Shown here piece after piece: positions 1-7,674 of a stretch of DNA of 17,267 nt. Each line of letters starts with the position of its first letter. Positions within the stretch are counted from its first letter, which is position 1. Location: contig JBOHNM010000089.1 of the NCBI GenBank assembly GCA_050730675.1, positions 1 to 17,267 of the forward strand. Direction: 5' to 3'. The notes beneath the pieces are model-generated. The model was not told the origin of the DNA. It made no database searches and worked only from the letters and a program-made list of their open reading frames with translations. The DNA is from JBOHNM01 sp050730675 (lineage in GTDB: Bacteria > Planctomycetota > Phycisphaerae > Phycisphaerales > UBA1924). A program made the translations under genes and the position numbers.

Positions 1-1385
1 ACCAGGGCGAACGCGCTGAGGTTGCAGTAGTCGAGCGTCGAGCGCCCGGCCAGTCGCATCTCCAGCACGCACCACGCCACCGGGTTCTCACCCAGATAGA
101 CCGGAAGAACTGTGCCATCGGCCAGCAGCACCGGGGCCGCTGTGTGCTCGGCGGGCTTCTTGGGATCGTGCGAGACACGCGAGCCGTTGAAGACGAACGC
201 GATCGAGCCCTGCGCCCCCGAGGCGTAGACGACCACGGGCGCGCCGGCGAGCTGGTCGCTCACGAGCATGCCCTTGCGCGCCCCCGCGCGGCTGTGGACC
301 GAGCCGGGGTGGAGCGTCGCGGCCTGCTGGCGCGGATCGAGGTGCGAGAGGAGCCGCGCAAAGCGCGAGGCGAACATGCCGACGCGCCGCACCGACGGGA
401 AGAGCGTGCCGCGTGCGCCCGACTCGCCGATCGGCGCGTGCTCGTCGCTGCGCGTGCAGGCGTAGTGGTCGAGCCCGCCGGCCAGCCGGCCGCCCAGAAA
501 TCCCAAATTTGTGCCACCGTGCAGCGGCTCGATGTTGAACTGCGCCGCCGAGGCCAGGACCTCGGCCAGGCCGCGCTGCAGGTCGTCGGGGCTCGGGGCC
601 GGGGCCGCCGGGCCGCCCCAGTGCTCCTGCTCGCCCACGCGGTACTCGGTGACCACGCGGGGCTGGTTGCCGCGGACGCGGGCGAGCTGGCGGAGGTTGG
701 CGATCATGTCGCCCGTGCCCGTCCAGCCGTCAATCTCGCCCTCGACGCCCTGCCACAGATTATTGGAGTTGACGATCGGGACCTCGAAGCCCGACTCGCG
801 CAGGTAGCGGTTCAGCTCGCCCAGGTACCCTGGGGCGATGTCGTCGGAGCCGCACGTCCAGTCATTCTCGTTCTGCACCAGGATGATCGGCCCGGCCTTG
901 GGCTGGCGCGGAGCGTCCTCGCCCTCGACCGCTTCCTCAGCGATCGGCGCCGTCGCCTGCAGGTCGCGCACCTGCTTGGCCACCGCGCCGATGAACCGCG
1001 ACGCGGCCTCCAGGAACGGCCCGTGGTTGGTGCGCAGCTTCATGTCCGCCTGCGCGGCCAGCCACGGCGGGATCCCGCCCAGGTCGATGCCGCCGCCGAC
1101 ATACGGGCCCATCCTCAAAATGCAGTAGAGTCCCGCCTTCTCGATCAGCGACACGAAGTGTCGGATGTCGTTGTCGCCGGTGAAGTCGAATTGTCCCGCG
1201 CGAACCTCATGGCGGGCCCACACCACGTCGGTCGTGATGCAGTTCAGCCCGGCGAGCTTGGCGCTATGGATAAGTTCGGCCCACTGTGCCCGCGGCGCAC
1301 GTGTGTAGCGGATCGTGCCCGAGACCAGCCAAATCCGGCGGCCGTCGAGCATGAAGGATTGACCGTCGTACGTGATCGAGGCCAT
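1..1385 (-). CDS. GH35 beta-galactosidase-like protein, 3' end cut by the window
   Basis: Reading leftward from ATG at 1385, 461 codons are open to the window edge, so the C-terminus is missing. The N-terminal half follows glycoside hydrolase family 35: FxLDG, GTIRYTR near residue 23, AGLN, GQFDF, GLYCILRMGPY, and a GGTNLGF motif near residue 290. The nucleophile Glu is kept as TEY at residue 247. The acid/base motif, usually ENE-Y, reads ENDW (residues 173-176), so Asp175 sits where the catalytic Glu is expected. The usual AEW substrate motif after GPY is replaced by GGI. No signal peptide is visible. Family members remove terminal beta-galactose from glycans. Here the family is clear, but activity and substrate are uncertain. 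A GGAG lies 11 bases before the start. The gene is divergent from the TolC-family gene. Confidence 0.85.
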   Translation of the reverse strand, partial: MASITYDGQSFMLDGRRIWLVSGTIRYTRAPRAQWAELIHSAKLAGLNCITTDVVWARHEVRAGQFDFTGDNDIRHFVSLIEKAGLYCILRMGPYVGGGIDLGGIPPWLAAQADMKLRTNHGPFLEAASRFIGAVAKQVRDLQATAPIAEEAVEGEDAPRQPKAGPIILVQNENDWTCGSDDIAPGYLGELNRYLRESGFEVPIVNSNNLWQGVEGEIDGWTGTGDMIANLRQLARVRGNQPRVVTEYRVGEQEHWGGPAAPAPSPDDLQRGLAEVLASAAQFNIEPLHGGTNLGFLGGRLAGGLDHYACTRSDEHAPIGESGARGTLFPSVRRVGMFASRFARLLSHLDPRQQAATLHPGSVHSRAGARKGMLVSDQLAGAPVVVYASGAQGSIAFVFNGSRVSHDPKKPAEHTAAPVLLADGTVLPVYLGENPVAWCVLEMRLAGRSTLDYCNLSAFAL

Positions 1386-1588
1386 CGGGAGCGATTCTCC
1401 GAGGGGCCGGGGATGGGGGCGGTGGGAAAGTGCAAACCCAAACGGGACACTAACTCACCGTAGACCCGGCACACGAATCGGCCGGATCGACCATGAGGGC
1501 TACTCTAGGAGTTAGCGATTGCTTTTACAACGCCGGCGGGCTTTGCCGGTATGCTTTGGGCTCGTTTTGCTTGCAAGGCATCCCCGTA
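1386..1588. promoter_or_regulatory. Divergent intergenic region between GH35 and TolC-family genes
   Basis: These 203 bases separate two divergent starts and should hold both promoters. A small hairpin with arms CCGGC and GCCGG occupies 1533-1549. Next to it TTTACA (1524-1529) and TATGCT (1550-1555) look like -35 and -10 elements, but the 20-base spacing is longer than usual. I regard this promoter as only possible. The TolC reading frame stays open back to an ATG at 1493. The signal-peptide-like sequence starts only at 1589, so this stretch is better read as leader. Confidence 0.3.
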
Positions 1589-3397
1589 ATGGCGAACCGG
1601 TCCCTGACACACACGACCCTCGCGGCCATTGTTGCCGCTCTGGCTGGTTCGTGTTTGGTTGCCGGCGGCTGCCTCAACTCCATGGCCGATGTGGATGAAG
1701 CCACCGCCAAGATCATTCAGGAGCGGTCCAGCCTCCTGCGCGTGCCGGTTCCGTCGCGGCCGCGGGGTGAGCCGGAGGGCGTGGATGCCGCGGGGGTCCG
1801 CGAGATGCACCCATCCACGGTCAATCCCACGGCGGACGAACTGAAGTTCACGCCGGCGGCCGAAGGTCGCGAGTTGGAGAAGCGTCTGGCGGCGTACCTG
1901 CAGCCGGGGGCCGATGCGCGCGAGTTGACGCTCGGTGATGCGCTGCGGCAGTCGCAGCAGACCGGGCGCGAGTTGCTCAACGCGGAGGAGTCGTACATCC
2001 TGGCGGCGATCAGCCTGCTGCTGGAGCGGCACGCGTGGGACCCGCAGTTTTTCGCGAGCATCTCGCCGCAAGTGATCGCGTTCAACTCGTCGGGGACGCC
2101 GTCCACAACAGCGTTGACGGTGGTGAACGAGCTGTCGGTGACGCAGAAGCTGCCGTACGGCGGCACGATCGCCGCGACGTACGTCTACGCGCTGACCGAG
2201 CAGCTCCGCAACGCATCGACGCAGGGGTACACCAGCGCCTCGAACCTGATCCTGGCGGCGAACATCCCGCTGCTGCGCGGAGCCGGTGACGTGGCCCGCG
2301 AGGACCTGATCCAGGCCGAGCGGAACATGGTGTACGCCTCGCGGACGTTCGAGGACTTCCGGCGCGGCTACCTGGTGTCGATCACGCGCGACTACCTGTC
2401 GCTGGTGCTGGCGCGCCAGGCGATCGCCAACCAGCAGAACCAGATCGACCTGCTCAACTGGCTGGTGACACGGACCCGTGCCCTGGTCGAGGCGGGGTTC
2501 CTGGCGGAGTTCCAGCTCAACATCGCCAACAGCGACCTGCTCCGGGCCACCAGCACGCTGGCGCGGCTGCAGGAGTCGTACCTGCTGTCGGCCGACCGCT
2601 TCAAGATCCGGCTGGGGCTGCCGGTGAGCGAGGCGATCACCGTCAAGCTGCAGACGCCGGAGATCCCCGAGCCGTCGATCTCGCCGGCCGACGCCGCGGT
2701 GCTGGCGCTGGAGTACCGGCTGGACCTGCAGACGCAGCGCGACATCGTGGACGACGCCAAGCGGGCGGTGCGCAACGCCGAGAACGGGCTGCTGCCGGAC
2801 CTGAACATCGTGGCCAGTTCGAACCTCAACCGCAACGTGCAGAAAGCGGCGGACCTGGGGCTGATCGCCCCCGACCCCGCGACGTACCAGGCGGGGGTGG
2901 TCTTCGGCATCCCGCTCGACCGGACCAACGAGCGGCTGCAGCTGCGCCAGGCGACGATCCAGGAGCAGCAGGTGCTGCGGAACTACACACAGTTCCGTGA
3001 CAACGTGGTGGTCGAGGCTCGCTCGCGCGTGCGAGAGATCGACCGCACGCGATTTGCGCTGCAGCTCGCCGAGGAGGGCGTGAAGATCAACCTGCGCCGC
3101 AAGCAGGAGCAGGAACTCAAGGCCGACGAGGTGACGGCGCAGCAGGTGGTGGACACGGCCAACTCGCTGCGCGAGGCGCAGAACGCCCGCGACGCGGCGC
3201 TGGTGGACCTGCGCCTGGCGGTGCTGGACTACCTGCTCTCGACTGGACAGCTCCGCGTGTCGCGCGACGGCGTGCTGGAACCGCTGCCGGGGATGGTGAT
3301 CACCCCGCCGCCTCCGGAGCCGGGCCCCGGGCCGATGCCGATCCCAGTGAACCCGCCGACGGACCCGCCGGTGATCCAGCCGCGGCCGGGGCAGTAG
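1589..3397 (+). CDS. TolC-family outer membrane efflux protein
   Basis: A 602-residue protein if started at ATG 1589. An in-frame ATG at 1493 would add 32 residues ahead of what looks like a secretion signal. The chosen N-terminus has a hydrophobic segment (residues about 9-27) followed by GGC, suggesting export and perhaps lipidation, although the lipobox is not canonical. Two outer-membrane-efflux repeats follow, roughly residues 112-345 and 365-560, including LTLGDAL, the PLLRGAG segment and long coiled-coil-forming helices. The C-terminus (about 575-602) is proline-rich. Such proteins form trimeric outer-membrane channels working with RND, ABC or MFS pumps and a periplasmic adaptor. No adaptor or pump is nearby, so the substrate cannot be inferred. 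An MscS channel gene begins 30 bases after the stop and may be co-transcribed. Confidence 0.87.
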   Translation: MANRSLTHTTLAAIVAALAGSCLVAGGCLNSMADVDEATAKIIQERSSLLRVPVPSRPRGEPEGVDAAGVREMHPSTVNPTADELKFTPAAEGRELEKRLAAYLQPGADARELTLGDALRQSQQTGRELLNAEESYILAAISLLLERHAWDPQFFASISPQVIAFNSSGTPSTTALTVVNELSVTQKLPYGGTIAATYVYALTEQLRNASTQGYTSASNLILAANIPLLRGAGDVAREDLIQAERNMVYASRTFEDFRRGYLVSITRDYLSLVLARQAIANQQNQIDLLNWLVTRTRALVEAGFLAEFQLNIANSDLLRATSTLARLQESYLLSADRFKIRLGLPVSEAITVKLQTPEIPEPSISPADAAVLALEYRLDLQTQRDIVDDAKRAVRNAENGLLPDLNIVASSNLNRNVQKAADLGLIAPDPATYQAGVVFGIPLDRTNERLQLRQATIQEQQVLRNYTQFRDNVVVEARSRVREIDRTRFALQLAEEGVKINLRRKQEQELKADEVTAQQVVDTANSLREAQNARDAALVDLRLAVLDYLLSTGQLRVSRDGVLEPLPGMVITPPPPEPGPGPMPIPVNPPTDPPVIQPRPGQ

Positions 3398-3427
3398 CGC
3401 GGAGCGGGGGCCTAATGTCACCGCGTC

Positions 3428-4711
3428 ATGCAAACGACCATCGCGAATGTTGATACCGCACAGGCTGCGGGGGCTGTGGACGCCGCCCGGGCGAACCCCT
3501 CGGCCACGTCGAGCGCCACGGCGGCGGCTGAGAACATGGGCGCCTCGATGCACCACTGGCTGCTCGAAAAGGTCAAAGCTGTGTCGCCGTCGCTGTACGA
3601 CACGCTCTCGCTGCCGGTGCTGGGATCGCAGAACACGATCCTCGACTGGCTGGTGATGGTGGTGACCGTCGCGGCGGCGATGCTGGTCTTCTGGCTGGTG
3701 CGCCGGCTGCTGGTGACGCGGGTAAAGTCGCTGGCGGAGCGGACCACCACCAAGTGGGACGACGTGATTGTCGATGCGCTGCTGGACCTGAAGTGGTTCC
3801 TGTTTCTGCCGCTGGCGGTGCTGGTAGGGGCGGGCGGGCTGCAGATCGGCTATACCATTCATCTGTGGATGCGCGGGATCGCGGTGGCGTGCCTGGCGGC
3901 GCAGCTGATCCTGACCAGCCGGCTGTTCATCGATTTCGGCACAAGGCAACTGATCGCCCGCTCGACGCACGAGGACGGCAGGCCGGACCCGGCGGTCGAG
4001 ACGAGCCTGGGGGTGATGCGGTTCGTGGTCGCGGCGATCGTGGCGACGCTGGTGATCCTGCTGGCGCTGGACAACCTGGGGATCCAGGTGACGCCGCTGC
4101 TGGCCTCGCTGGGGATCGGCGGCATCGCGGTGGCGCTGGCGGCGCAGAACATCCTCGGCGACCTGTTCGCGTCGATGACCATCCTGTTCGACAAGCCGTT
4201 CGTGGTGGGCGATGCGATCAAGGTCGGGGACAAGGAAGGGACGGTCGAGCGGATCGGGATCAAGACGACGCGGCTGCGGGCACCCAGCGGCGAGCAACTG
4301 GTCTTCAGCAACATCGAGCTGACCAAGAACTGCCTGCACAATTTCAAGCGTCTGGAGCAGCGGCGGATCGCGTTCGGCACGAGCGTGACGTACGACACGC
4401 CGGTGGAGCGGCTGCGGGAGATTCCGGCGCTGATCCGCGCGGCGGTGGAGAAACAGAAGCTGACGCGGTTCGATCGGTGCCATTTGAAGACCCTTGCGGC
4501 GTATTCGCTGGACTTCGAGACGGTGTACTTTGTGACGACGGGCGACTACATGGCGTACATGAATGCGCAGCAGGGGATCAACCTTGAGTTGGTCGAGGCG
4601 TTCCGTTCGCGCGGGATCGACTTTGCCATGCCGACGCAGGTGGCGATGACTCCGCGCCAGCAGATTGAGGGGAAGCCGGGGGCCGCCACGACGGTGACGC
4701 GGGGGGCGTGA
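3428..4711 (+). CDS. MscS-family small-conductance mechanosensitive channel
   Basis: A 427-residue protein. The first 40 or so residues are Ala-rich and low in complexity, so starts at 3536 (Met37) or 3548 (Met41) are real alternatives. No start has a strong Shine-Dalgarno. Hydrophobic segments lie near residues 71-92, 124-146, 148-168 and 197-217, followed by the pore-lining helix with GIGGIAVALAAQNILGD (about 229-245). The MscS beta domain follows, with DKPFVVGDAI and a TxLRAPSGEQLVFSN segment, then the cytoplasmic alpha/beta domain. Family channels open under membrane tension and release solutes during hypo-osmotic shock. The architecture with extra N-terminal helices is common in environmental MscS homologues. 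It lies 30 bases downstream of the TolC-family gene on the same strand, and a nucleotidyltransferase gene follows after 52 bases. Confidence 0.92.
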   Translation: MQTTIANVDTAQAAGAVDAARANPSATSSATAAAENMGASMHHWLLEKVKAVSPSLYDTLSLPVLGSQNTILDWLVMVVTVAAAMLVFWLVRRLLVTRVKSLAERTTTKWDDVIVDALLDLKWFLFLPLAVLVGAGGLQIGYTIHLWMRGIAVACLAAQLILTSRLFIDFGTRQLIARSTHEDGRPDPAVETSLGVMRFVVAAIVATLVILLALDNLGIQVTPLLASLGIGGIAVALAAQNILGDLFASMTILFDKPFVVGDAIKVGDKEGTVERIGIKTTRLRAPSGEQLVFSNIELTKNCLHNFKRLEQRRIAFGTSVTYDTPVERLREIPALIRAAVEKQKLTRFDRCHLKTLAAYSLDFETVYFVTTGDYMAYMNAQQGINLELVEAFRSRGIDFAMPTQVAMTPRQQIEGKPGAATTVTRGA

Positions 4712-4763
4712 GGGCACGGAGAAAACGGAAACATCGCACAGCACACAACGAACATTGGAATGC

Positions 4764-5534
4764 ATGAATCTTGATCGCACGGTTATCGATCGCCACCTGG
4801 GACAACAGCGCTATCCGCTGTTGTTTGTCACCGTGAGCGGGGCGCACCTGTATGGGTTCGATTCGCCGGACTCGGACTATGACCTGCGCGGGTGCCATGT
4901 CACGACGGCGCGGGAGTTGTTCCGGCTTGATCCGCCGGGCGAGACGATCGAGGTGATGGAAAAGCCCCCGCCGCCGGCGATCGAGATGGACCTGGTGACG
5001 CACGATGCGCGCAAGTTCTTCACGCTGCTGCTGAAGAACAACGGGTATGTGCTGGAGCAGGTTTTTTCGCCGCTGGTGGTGCAGGCGGCACCGGAGTTTG
5101 AGGAGTTGAAGGCGCTGGCGGTCGGGTGCATCACGCGGCATCACCGGCACCATTTTTTGAGCTTCGCGCAGAACCAGTGGGAGCTGGTGGTCAAGGGCGG
5201 CAGGCCGACGACCAAGGGGCTGCTGTACACCTACCGCGTGATCCTGGCGGGCATTCACCTGATGCGCTCGGGCCGGGTGGAGAGCAACCTGCGGGTGCTG
5301 AACCGGGAGTTCAAGCTTGGATTTGTGGATGACCTCATCGCGATGAAGATCGCCGGGGCGGAGAAGGCCGAGGCGAAGGGGCAGGACCTGGCGTGGCACG
5401 AACGGGAGTTTGCGCGGCTGGTGGGCGTGCTGGATGAGGCGCGGGCGGCGACTTCGCTGCCGGAGGAGGTTGATCCGAAGTCGCGGGCGGGGCTGAATGA
5501 ACTGCTCGTGCGGCTGCGGTTGCAGACGGTGTGA
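4764..5534 (+). CDS. DNA polymerase beta-superfamily nucleotidyltransferase (COG3541/RlaP type)
   Basis: A 256-residue protein from ATG 4764. A TTG three codons upstream is less likely. The N-terminus has the minimal nucleotidyltransferase signature: VSGAHLYGFDSPDSDYDLRG, where SDYD supplies two metal-binding acidic residues. MDLVTHD, about 50 residues later, probably supplies the third. The Ala after the Gly replaces the Ser of the classical GS motif, as I recall for many members of this family. The rest is helical and includes KGLLYTYR. This matches the predicted nucleotidyltransferases of COG3541/PF10127, linked in some bacteria to RNA repair. The substrate here is unknown, and no RNA ligase or other repair gene is visible nearby, so a repair role is not supported by context. 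The start has no good ribosome binding site. Confidence 0.85.
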   Translation: MNLDRTVIDRHLGQQRYPLLFVTVSGAHLYGFDSPDSDYDLRGCHVTTARELFRLDPPGETIEVMEKPPPPAIEMDLVTHDARKFFTLLLKNNGYVLEQVFSPLVVQAAPEFEELKALAVGCITRHHRHHFLSFAQNQWELVVKGGRPTTKGLLYTYRVILAGIHLMRSGRVESNLRVLNREFKLGFVDDLIAMKIAGAEKAEAKGQDLAWHEREFARLVGVLDEARAATSLPEEVDPKSRAGLNELLVRLRLQTV

Positions 5535-5578
5535 GGGGAGGCGGTTTGCGGTTGTCAAAGAGAAGACCAAGACAGGTC

Positions 5579-5611
5579 AGTACGCAGAGGACACAGAGAG
5601 AGGCGAAGAGG
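5579..5611 (+). repeat. Solitary ACAGAGG-type intergenic repeat
   Basis: This stretch, 45 bases after the nucleotidyltransferase stop, starts GTACGCAGAGGACACAGAG. It closely matches, with few differences, the left arm of the inverted pair at 8272-8419. It is in the same orientation as that left arm. Repeats built of ACAGAGG units recur between genes in many environmental bacterial genomes, and their translations give spurious LCVLCVL-like peptides. The function is unknown. Confidence 0.6.
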
Positions 5612-5647
5612 AAGCAAGAAGACGGTGCGAGCGCCAAGCAAGCTGGG

Positions 5648-6130
5648 TCAGGGAGGTGCGCCGGCGCGAGTGAGCATGCCGAGGGCGGCGGTGGCGCGGG
5701 TGAGGATGGGCGCGGGTGGGGGTGGCGAGGTTGAAGGGGCGCGAGCGCGGGCGGGAGGAGAACTCGCGTGAGCTTCATTGGCGGAACGCATGTCGTTAGT
5801 AGACGGCGTGATGGAAGCCGGCGCTTCGGGCTGCTTGGTGGGCGGTGTGTCACTGACCTGTCGCTCGGGGCAGGTCGGCGTGTTCTGCGGCCCCTCCCCG
5901 GAGCACTGACGCCGCGGCGTCGTCAGTGGCACAGCATCGGGTGGAAGCCGATGGCTTGGCGGGGTGGGTGGGATGGCCAGTCTTGCCAAGGCCAGTGCGG
6001 CTTTGAAGCGCATGGCGTCGGAGGGGTGCGATTCGAGCACCTTGGCGAGGTGGAGCGCGCCCTGGAGCTTGAGCTGCACGAGGCGGTCGTGGCTGGGGTG
6101 GGTGACGGTGATTTGTGTGCCGCGGTTCAT
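5648..6130 (-). CDS. Hypothetical protein with helical N-terminus and proline-rich tail
   Basis: I do not recognise this 160-residue protein. The open frame extends further upstream to about 6769, but that part overlaps the next gene in another frame and is Arg/Ser-rich, so I start at ATG 6130. Residues 1-52 look like genuine protein: a short polar start followed by a probable amphipathic helix pair containing RLVQLKLQGALHLAKVL and AMRFKAALALARL. From about residue 53 the sequence is Pro/Thr/Ser/Ala-rich. Two DNA hairpins (5904-5928 and 5935-5953) fall inside that part, so the tail may be read-through into repeat-derived DNA rather than a folded domain. No Shine-Dalgarno is seen. It is the last gene of the leftward group and could be a real small gene with a degenerate 3' end, or spurious. 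Confidence 0.45.
   Translation of the reverse strand: MNRGTQITVTHPSHDRLVQLKLQGALHLAKVLESHPSDAMRFKAALALARLAIPPTPPSHRLPPDAVPLTTPRRQCSGEGPQNTPTCPERQVSDTPPTKQPEAPASITPSTNDMRSANEAHASSPPARARAPSTSPPPPAPILTRATAALGMLTRAGAPP
5904..5953. repeat. Tandem short hairpin repeats
   Basis: Two adjacent inverted repeats are visible. The first has perfect 8-bp arms CACTGACG (5904-5911) and CGTCAGTG (5921-5928). The second has CATCGG (5935-5940) and CCGATG (5948-5953). The first resembles the hairpin at 7631-7664: both start with CACTG and end with CAGTGGCAC. They lie inside the proline-rich part of the hypothetical gene. They look like REP-type elements, but two copies cannot establish a family. Confidence 0.5.
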
Positions 6131-6276
6131 GGGGGAAATGATGCGGCGGCGCGGGGGGATTGCAAGGGGTTGCGCGCGGGAGGGCCCACAGATTGCGCAA
6201 CGGAGCGTCCTTTTGCCGGTTCTGGCGGACGGGTTTTTTGGTTTGTTACGTGGCGTTAGGGTGCCGGATCGCGGGG

Positions 6277-6765
6277 TCAGATCGGAGCGGGGTTGCCGCA
6301 CTCGGGACAGGGAGCGGAGCAGGCGAGGCTTGGCCGCGGATAGCCGCAGGCTGCGCACAGACCGCGAGCGATGCGCCGCCGACGGCGGCGACGACGCAAG
6401 GTCAGCCCAACAAGCGGGAGCCCGGTGATCGCGCAAATCGGCCAGAGGGGCACGACATGGAACACGCCCCCGGGCCCGGAGATCGAGCCGTAGAGCGGCC
6501 AAATCGGGAGATTGAACGAGCGGCGATCCGCGGAGACTTGACCGAGAACGGAGTTGAGAAAGACGTGCGCTTTGTTCGATGGCGCGGGAATGAACAGTTG
6601 TGCCTCTCCGGCGCCAAGGTCGAGACTCCACTTGGGCTCGCGGAAATGCACGGCAGTGAAACCAGAAACGAGCCACAAGACAACGCCGAGAGCGAAAATG
6701 ACAATGCATACACGGCGCGGGCGATCGATCGGCGTTGACCTTGGTGCTGGACGGTGCTTGGCCAT
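6277..6765 (-). CDS. Two-helix membrane protein with C-terminal zinc ribbon
   Basis: A 162-residue protein of unknown function. It has a transmembrane helix at about residues 19-38, a 60-residue probably extracytoplasmic segment, a second helix at about 101-122 starting in a VPLW motif, and an eight-Arg run. It ends in a zinc ribbon with Cys137-x-x-Cys140-Gly-Tyr and Cys153-x-x-Cys156-Gly. The layout of helix, loop, VPLW helix, Arg-rich stretch and CxxCGY...CPECG recurs in planctomycete genomes. The Arg run and positive-inside rule place the ribbon in the cytoplasm. The preceding gene, ending 39 bases upstream on the same strand, encodes a protein of the same layout, so the two are probably divergent paralogues transcribed together. 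The start ATG lacks a Shine-Dalgarno. Confidence 0.65.
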   Translation of the reverse strand: MAKHRPAPRSTPIDRPRRVCIVIFALGVVLWLVSGFTAVHFREPKWSLDLGAGEAQLFIPAPSNKAHVFLNSVLGQVSADRRSFNLPIWPLYGSISGPGGVFHVVPLWPICAITGLPLVGLTLRRRRRRRRIARGLCAACGYPRPSLACSAPCPECGNPAPI

Positions 6766-6804
6766 TCATGGCGTCTTACAGCCGCAAGTCAACGTCGGTT
6801 CATC

Positions 6805-7476
6805 TTAACTGTGTGCTGCGTCCGGTTGCCCGCATTCGGGGCAGGGGGCGAGGCCGGTGCGCGTGTAGCCGCAGGTGGGGCATTGGTCGCGGCGATGGCG
6901 GATGGTGCGGCGGGCGGCGCGGAGTGTTGCGGGGATGGAAAGAAGGGTGAAGGCCGTGACGGACCAGAAGACGGCGGTGAAGAGGAAGCCGGGGAAGATG
7001 GGGCGGCGGAGGTCGAGGATCTCGGCGAAGGAGGAGCGGCGGCGGATTGGTACGAGCTTTGTGCGAATGGGTGAAGTCGATTGCAACTGCATCTCGCAAG
7101 CCGGCCGGGTGTCCAAATCACGAAGTGCAAGGAAAGGCCAACCGGCCGCGTGCGTTTCTCGGCCTGCATATTCGTCAGTTGGTCGATCTGCCCAAGCGGG
7201 CGTTGCATCGGGCGGCTCGTCACCACGGCGCTGCAGGTACCACGATTCCGTTCCGATCGAGCGCGTTGCAAAGCTGGGGAGGTGCAGATAGATGATGTCG
7301 TCGCGCAGCAGTTGAGTAGGTGGTCGATTCTTGGCCCAATATTCCCCGCTGATGCTGTGCCGCAGATCAGCGATTGGCGACTCCCGGAACAACCGACACG
7401 CCCAGGCGCCGAGTACCGTGAGCAAAGGCCCGACGGCGAGTGCGAGGGTGAGGGTGATGCGGCGGCGAAACGTCAC
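6805..7476 (-). CDS. Two-helix membrane protein with C-terminal zinc ribbon, paralogue of the next gene
   Basis: A 223-residue protein of unknown function starting at GTG 7476. It has an N-terminal helix (about residues 8-28), a polar 130-residue segment predicted outside the membrane, and a second helix (about 160-182). A basic linker leads to a zinc ribbon with Cys199-x-x-Cys202-Gly-Tyr and Cys212-x-x-Cys215-Gly. The ribbon is typical of planctomycete membrane proteins. The outer segment shows no motif I can name. It shares its plan, but little obvious sequence outside the ribbon, with the gene 39 bases downstream. Upstream lies a 198-base gap and then the acetyltransferase gene on the same strand. 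GTG use and the lack of a ribosome binding site make the exact start uncertain. Confidence 0.65.
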   Translation of the reverse strand: MTFRRRITLTLALAVGPLLTVLGAWACRLFRESPIADLRHSISGEYWAKNRPPTQLLRDDIIYLHLPSFATRSIGTESWYLQRRGDEPPDATPAWADRPTDEYAGRETHAAGWPFLALRDLDTRPACEMQLQSTSPIRTKLVPIRRRSSFAEILDLRRPIFPGFLFTAVFWSVTAFTLLSIPATLRAARRTIRHRRDQCPTCGYTRTGLAPCPECGQPDAAHS

Positions 7477-7630
7477 GGTTGGATTGTACAGTGAAGATGT
7501 GGCTTGGCCGCATCATTGCGAGGCCTGGAGTCATCGGTGACGCCTCGATCCCGGGCTTGCGCCCGAGCCTCGTATTGGGCGCGTTGGGTTGGGCGGGTGG
7601 TTGGGGTGGCGCGGGAGCGGCGGGTGGGAA

Positions 7631-7664
7631 CACTGGTGCCGCCTCCGAGCCGGCGTCACCAGTG
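7631..7664. repeat. Hairpin repeat downstream of the acetyltransferase gene
   Basis: Perfect arms CACTGGTG (7631-7638) and CACCAGTG (7657-7664) enclose an inner stem CGCC/GGCG with one mismatch between. It lies 10 bases beyond the stop of the GNAT gene (leftward) and has no T-run, so it is not a standard intrinsic terminator, though it could stabilise a 3' end. It resembles the hairpin at 5904-5928. The rest of the 7477-7674 gap contains GC-rich sequence with no gene I can support. Confidence 0.55.
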
Positions 7665-7674
7665 GCACCACGTC

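Noticed and set aside
144..1463. A 439-codon open frame on the plus strand
   Set aside because: It is antisense to the GH35 gene, which has clear family motifs; the plus-strand translation is Arg/Ala-rich without motifs.
4712..4763. Diverged ACAGAGG-like repeat between MscS and nucleotidyltransferase genes
   Set aside because: The CACGGAG and CACAGCACAC pieces are only vaguely similar to the repeat and may be chance.
1505..4780. A 1091-codon open frame on the minus strand
   Set aside because: It is antisense to the TolC-family and MscS genes, is Arg/His/Gln-rich with no domain, and arises from high-GC codon structure.
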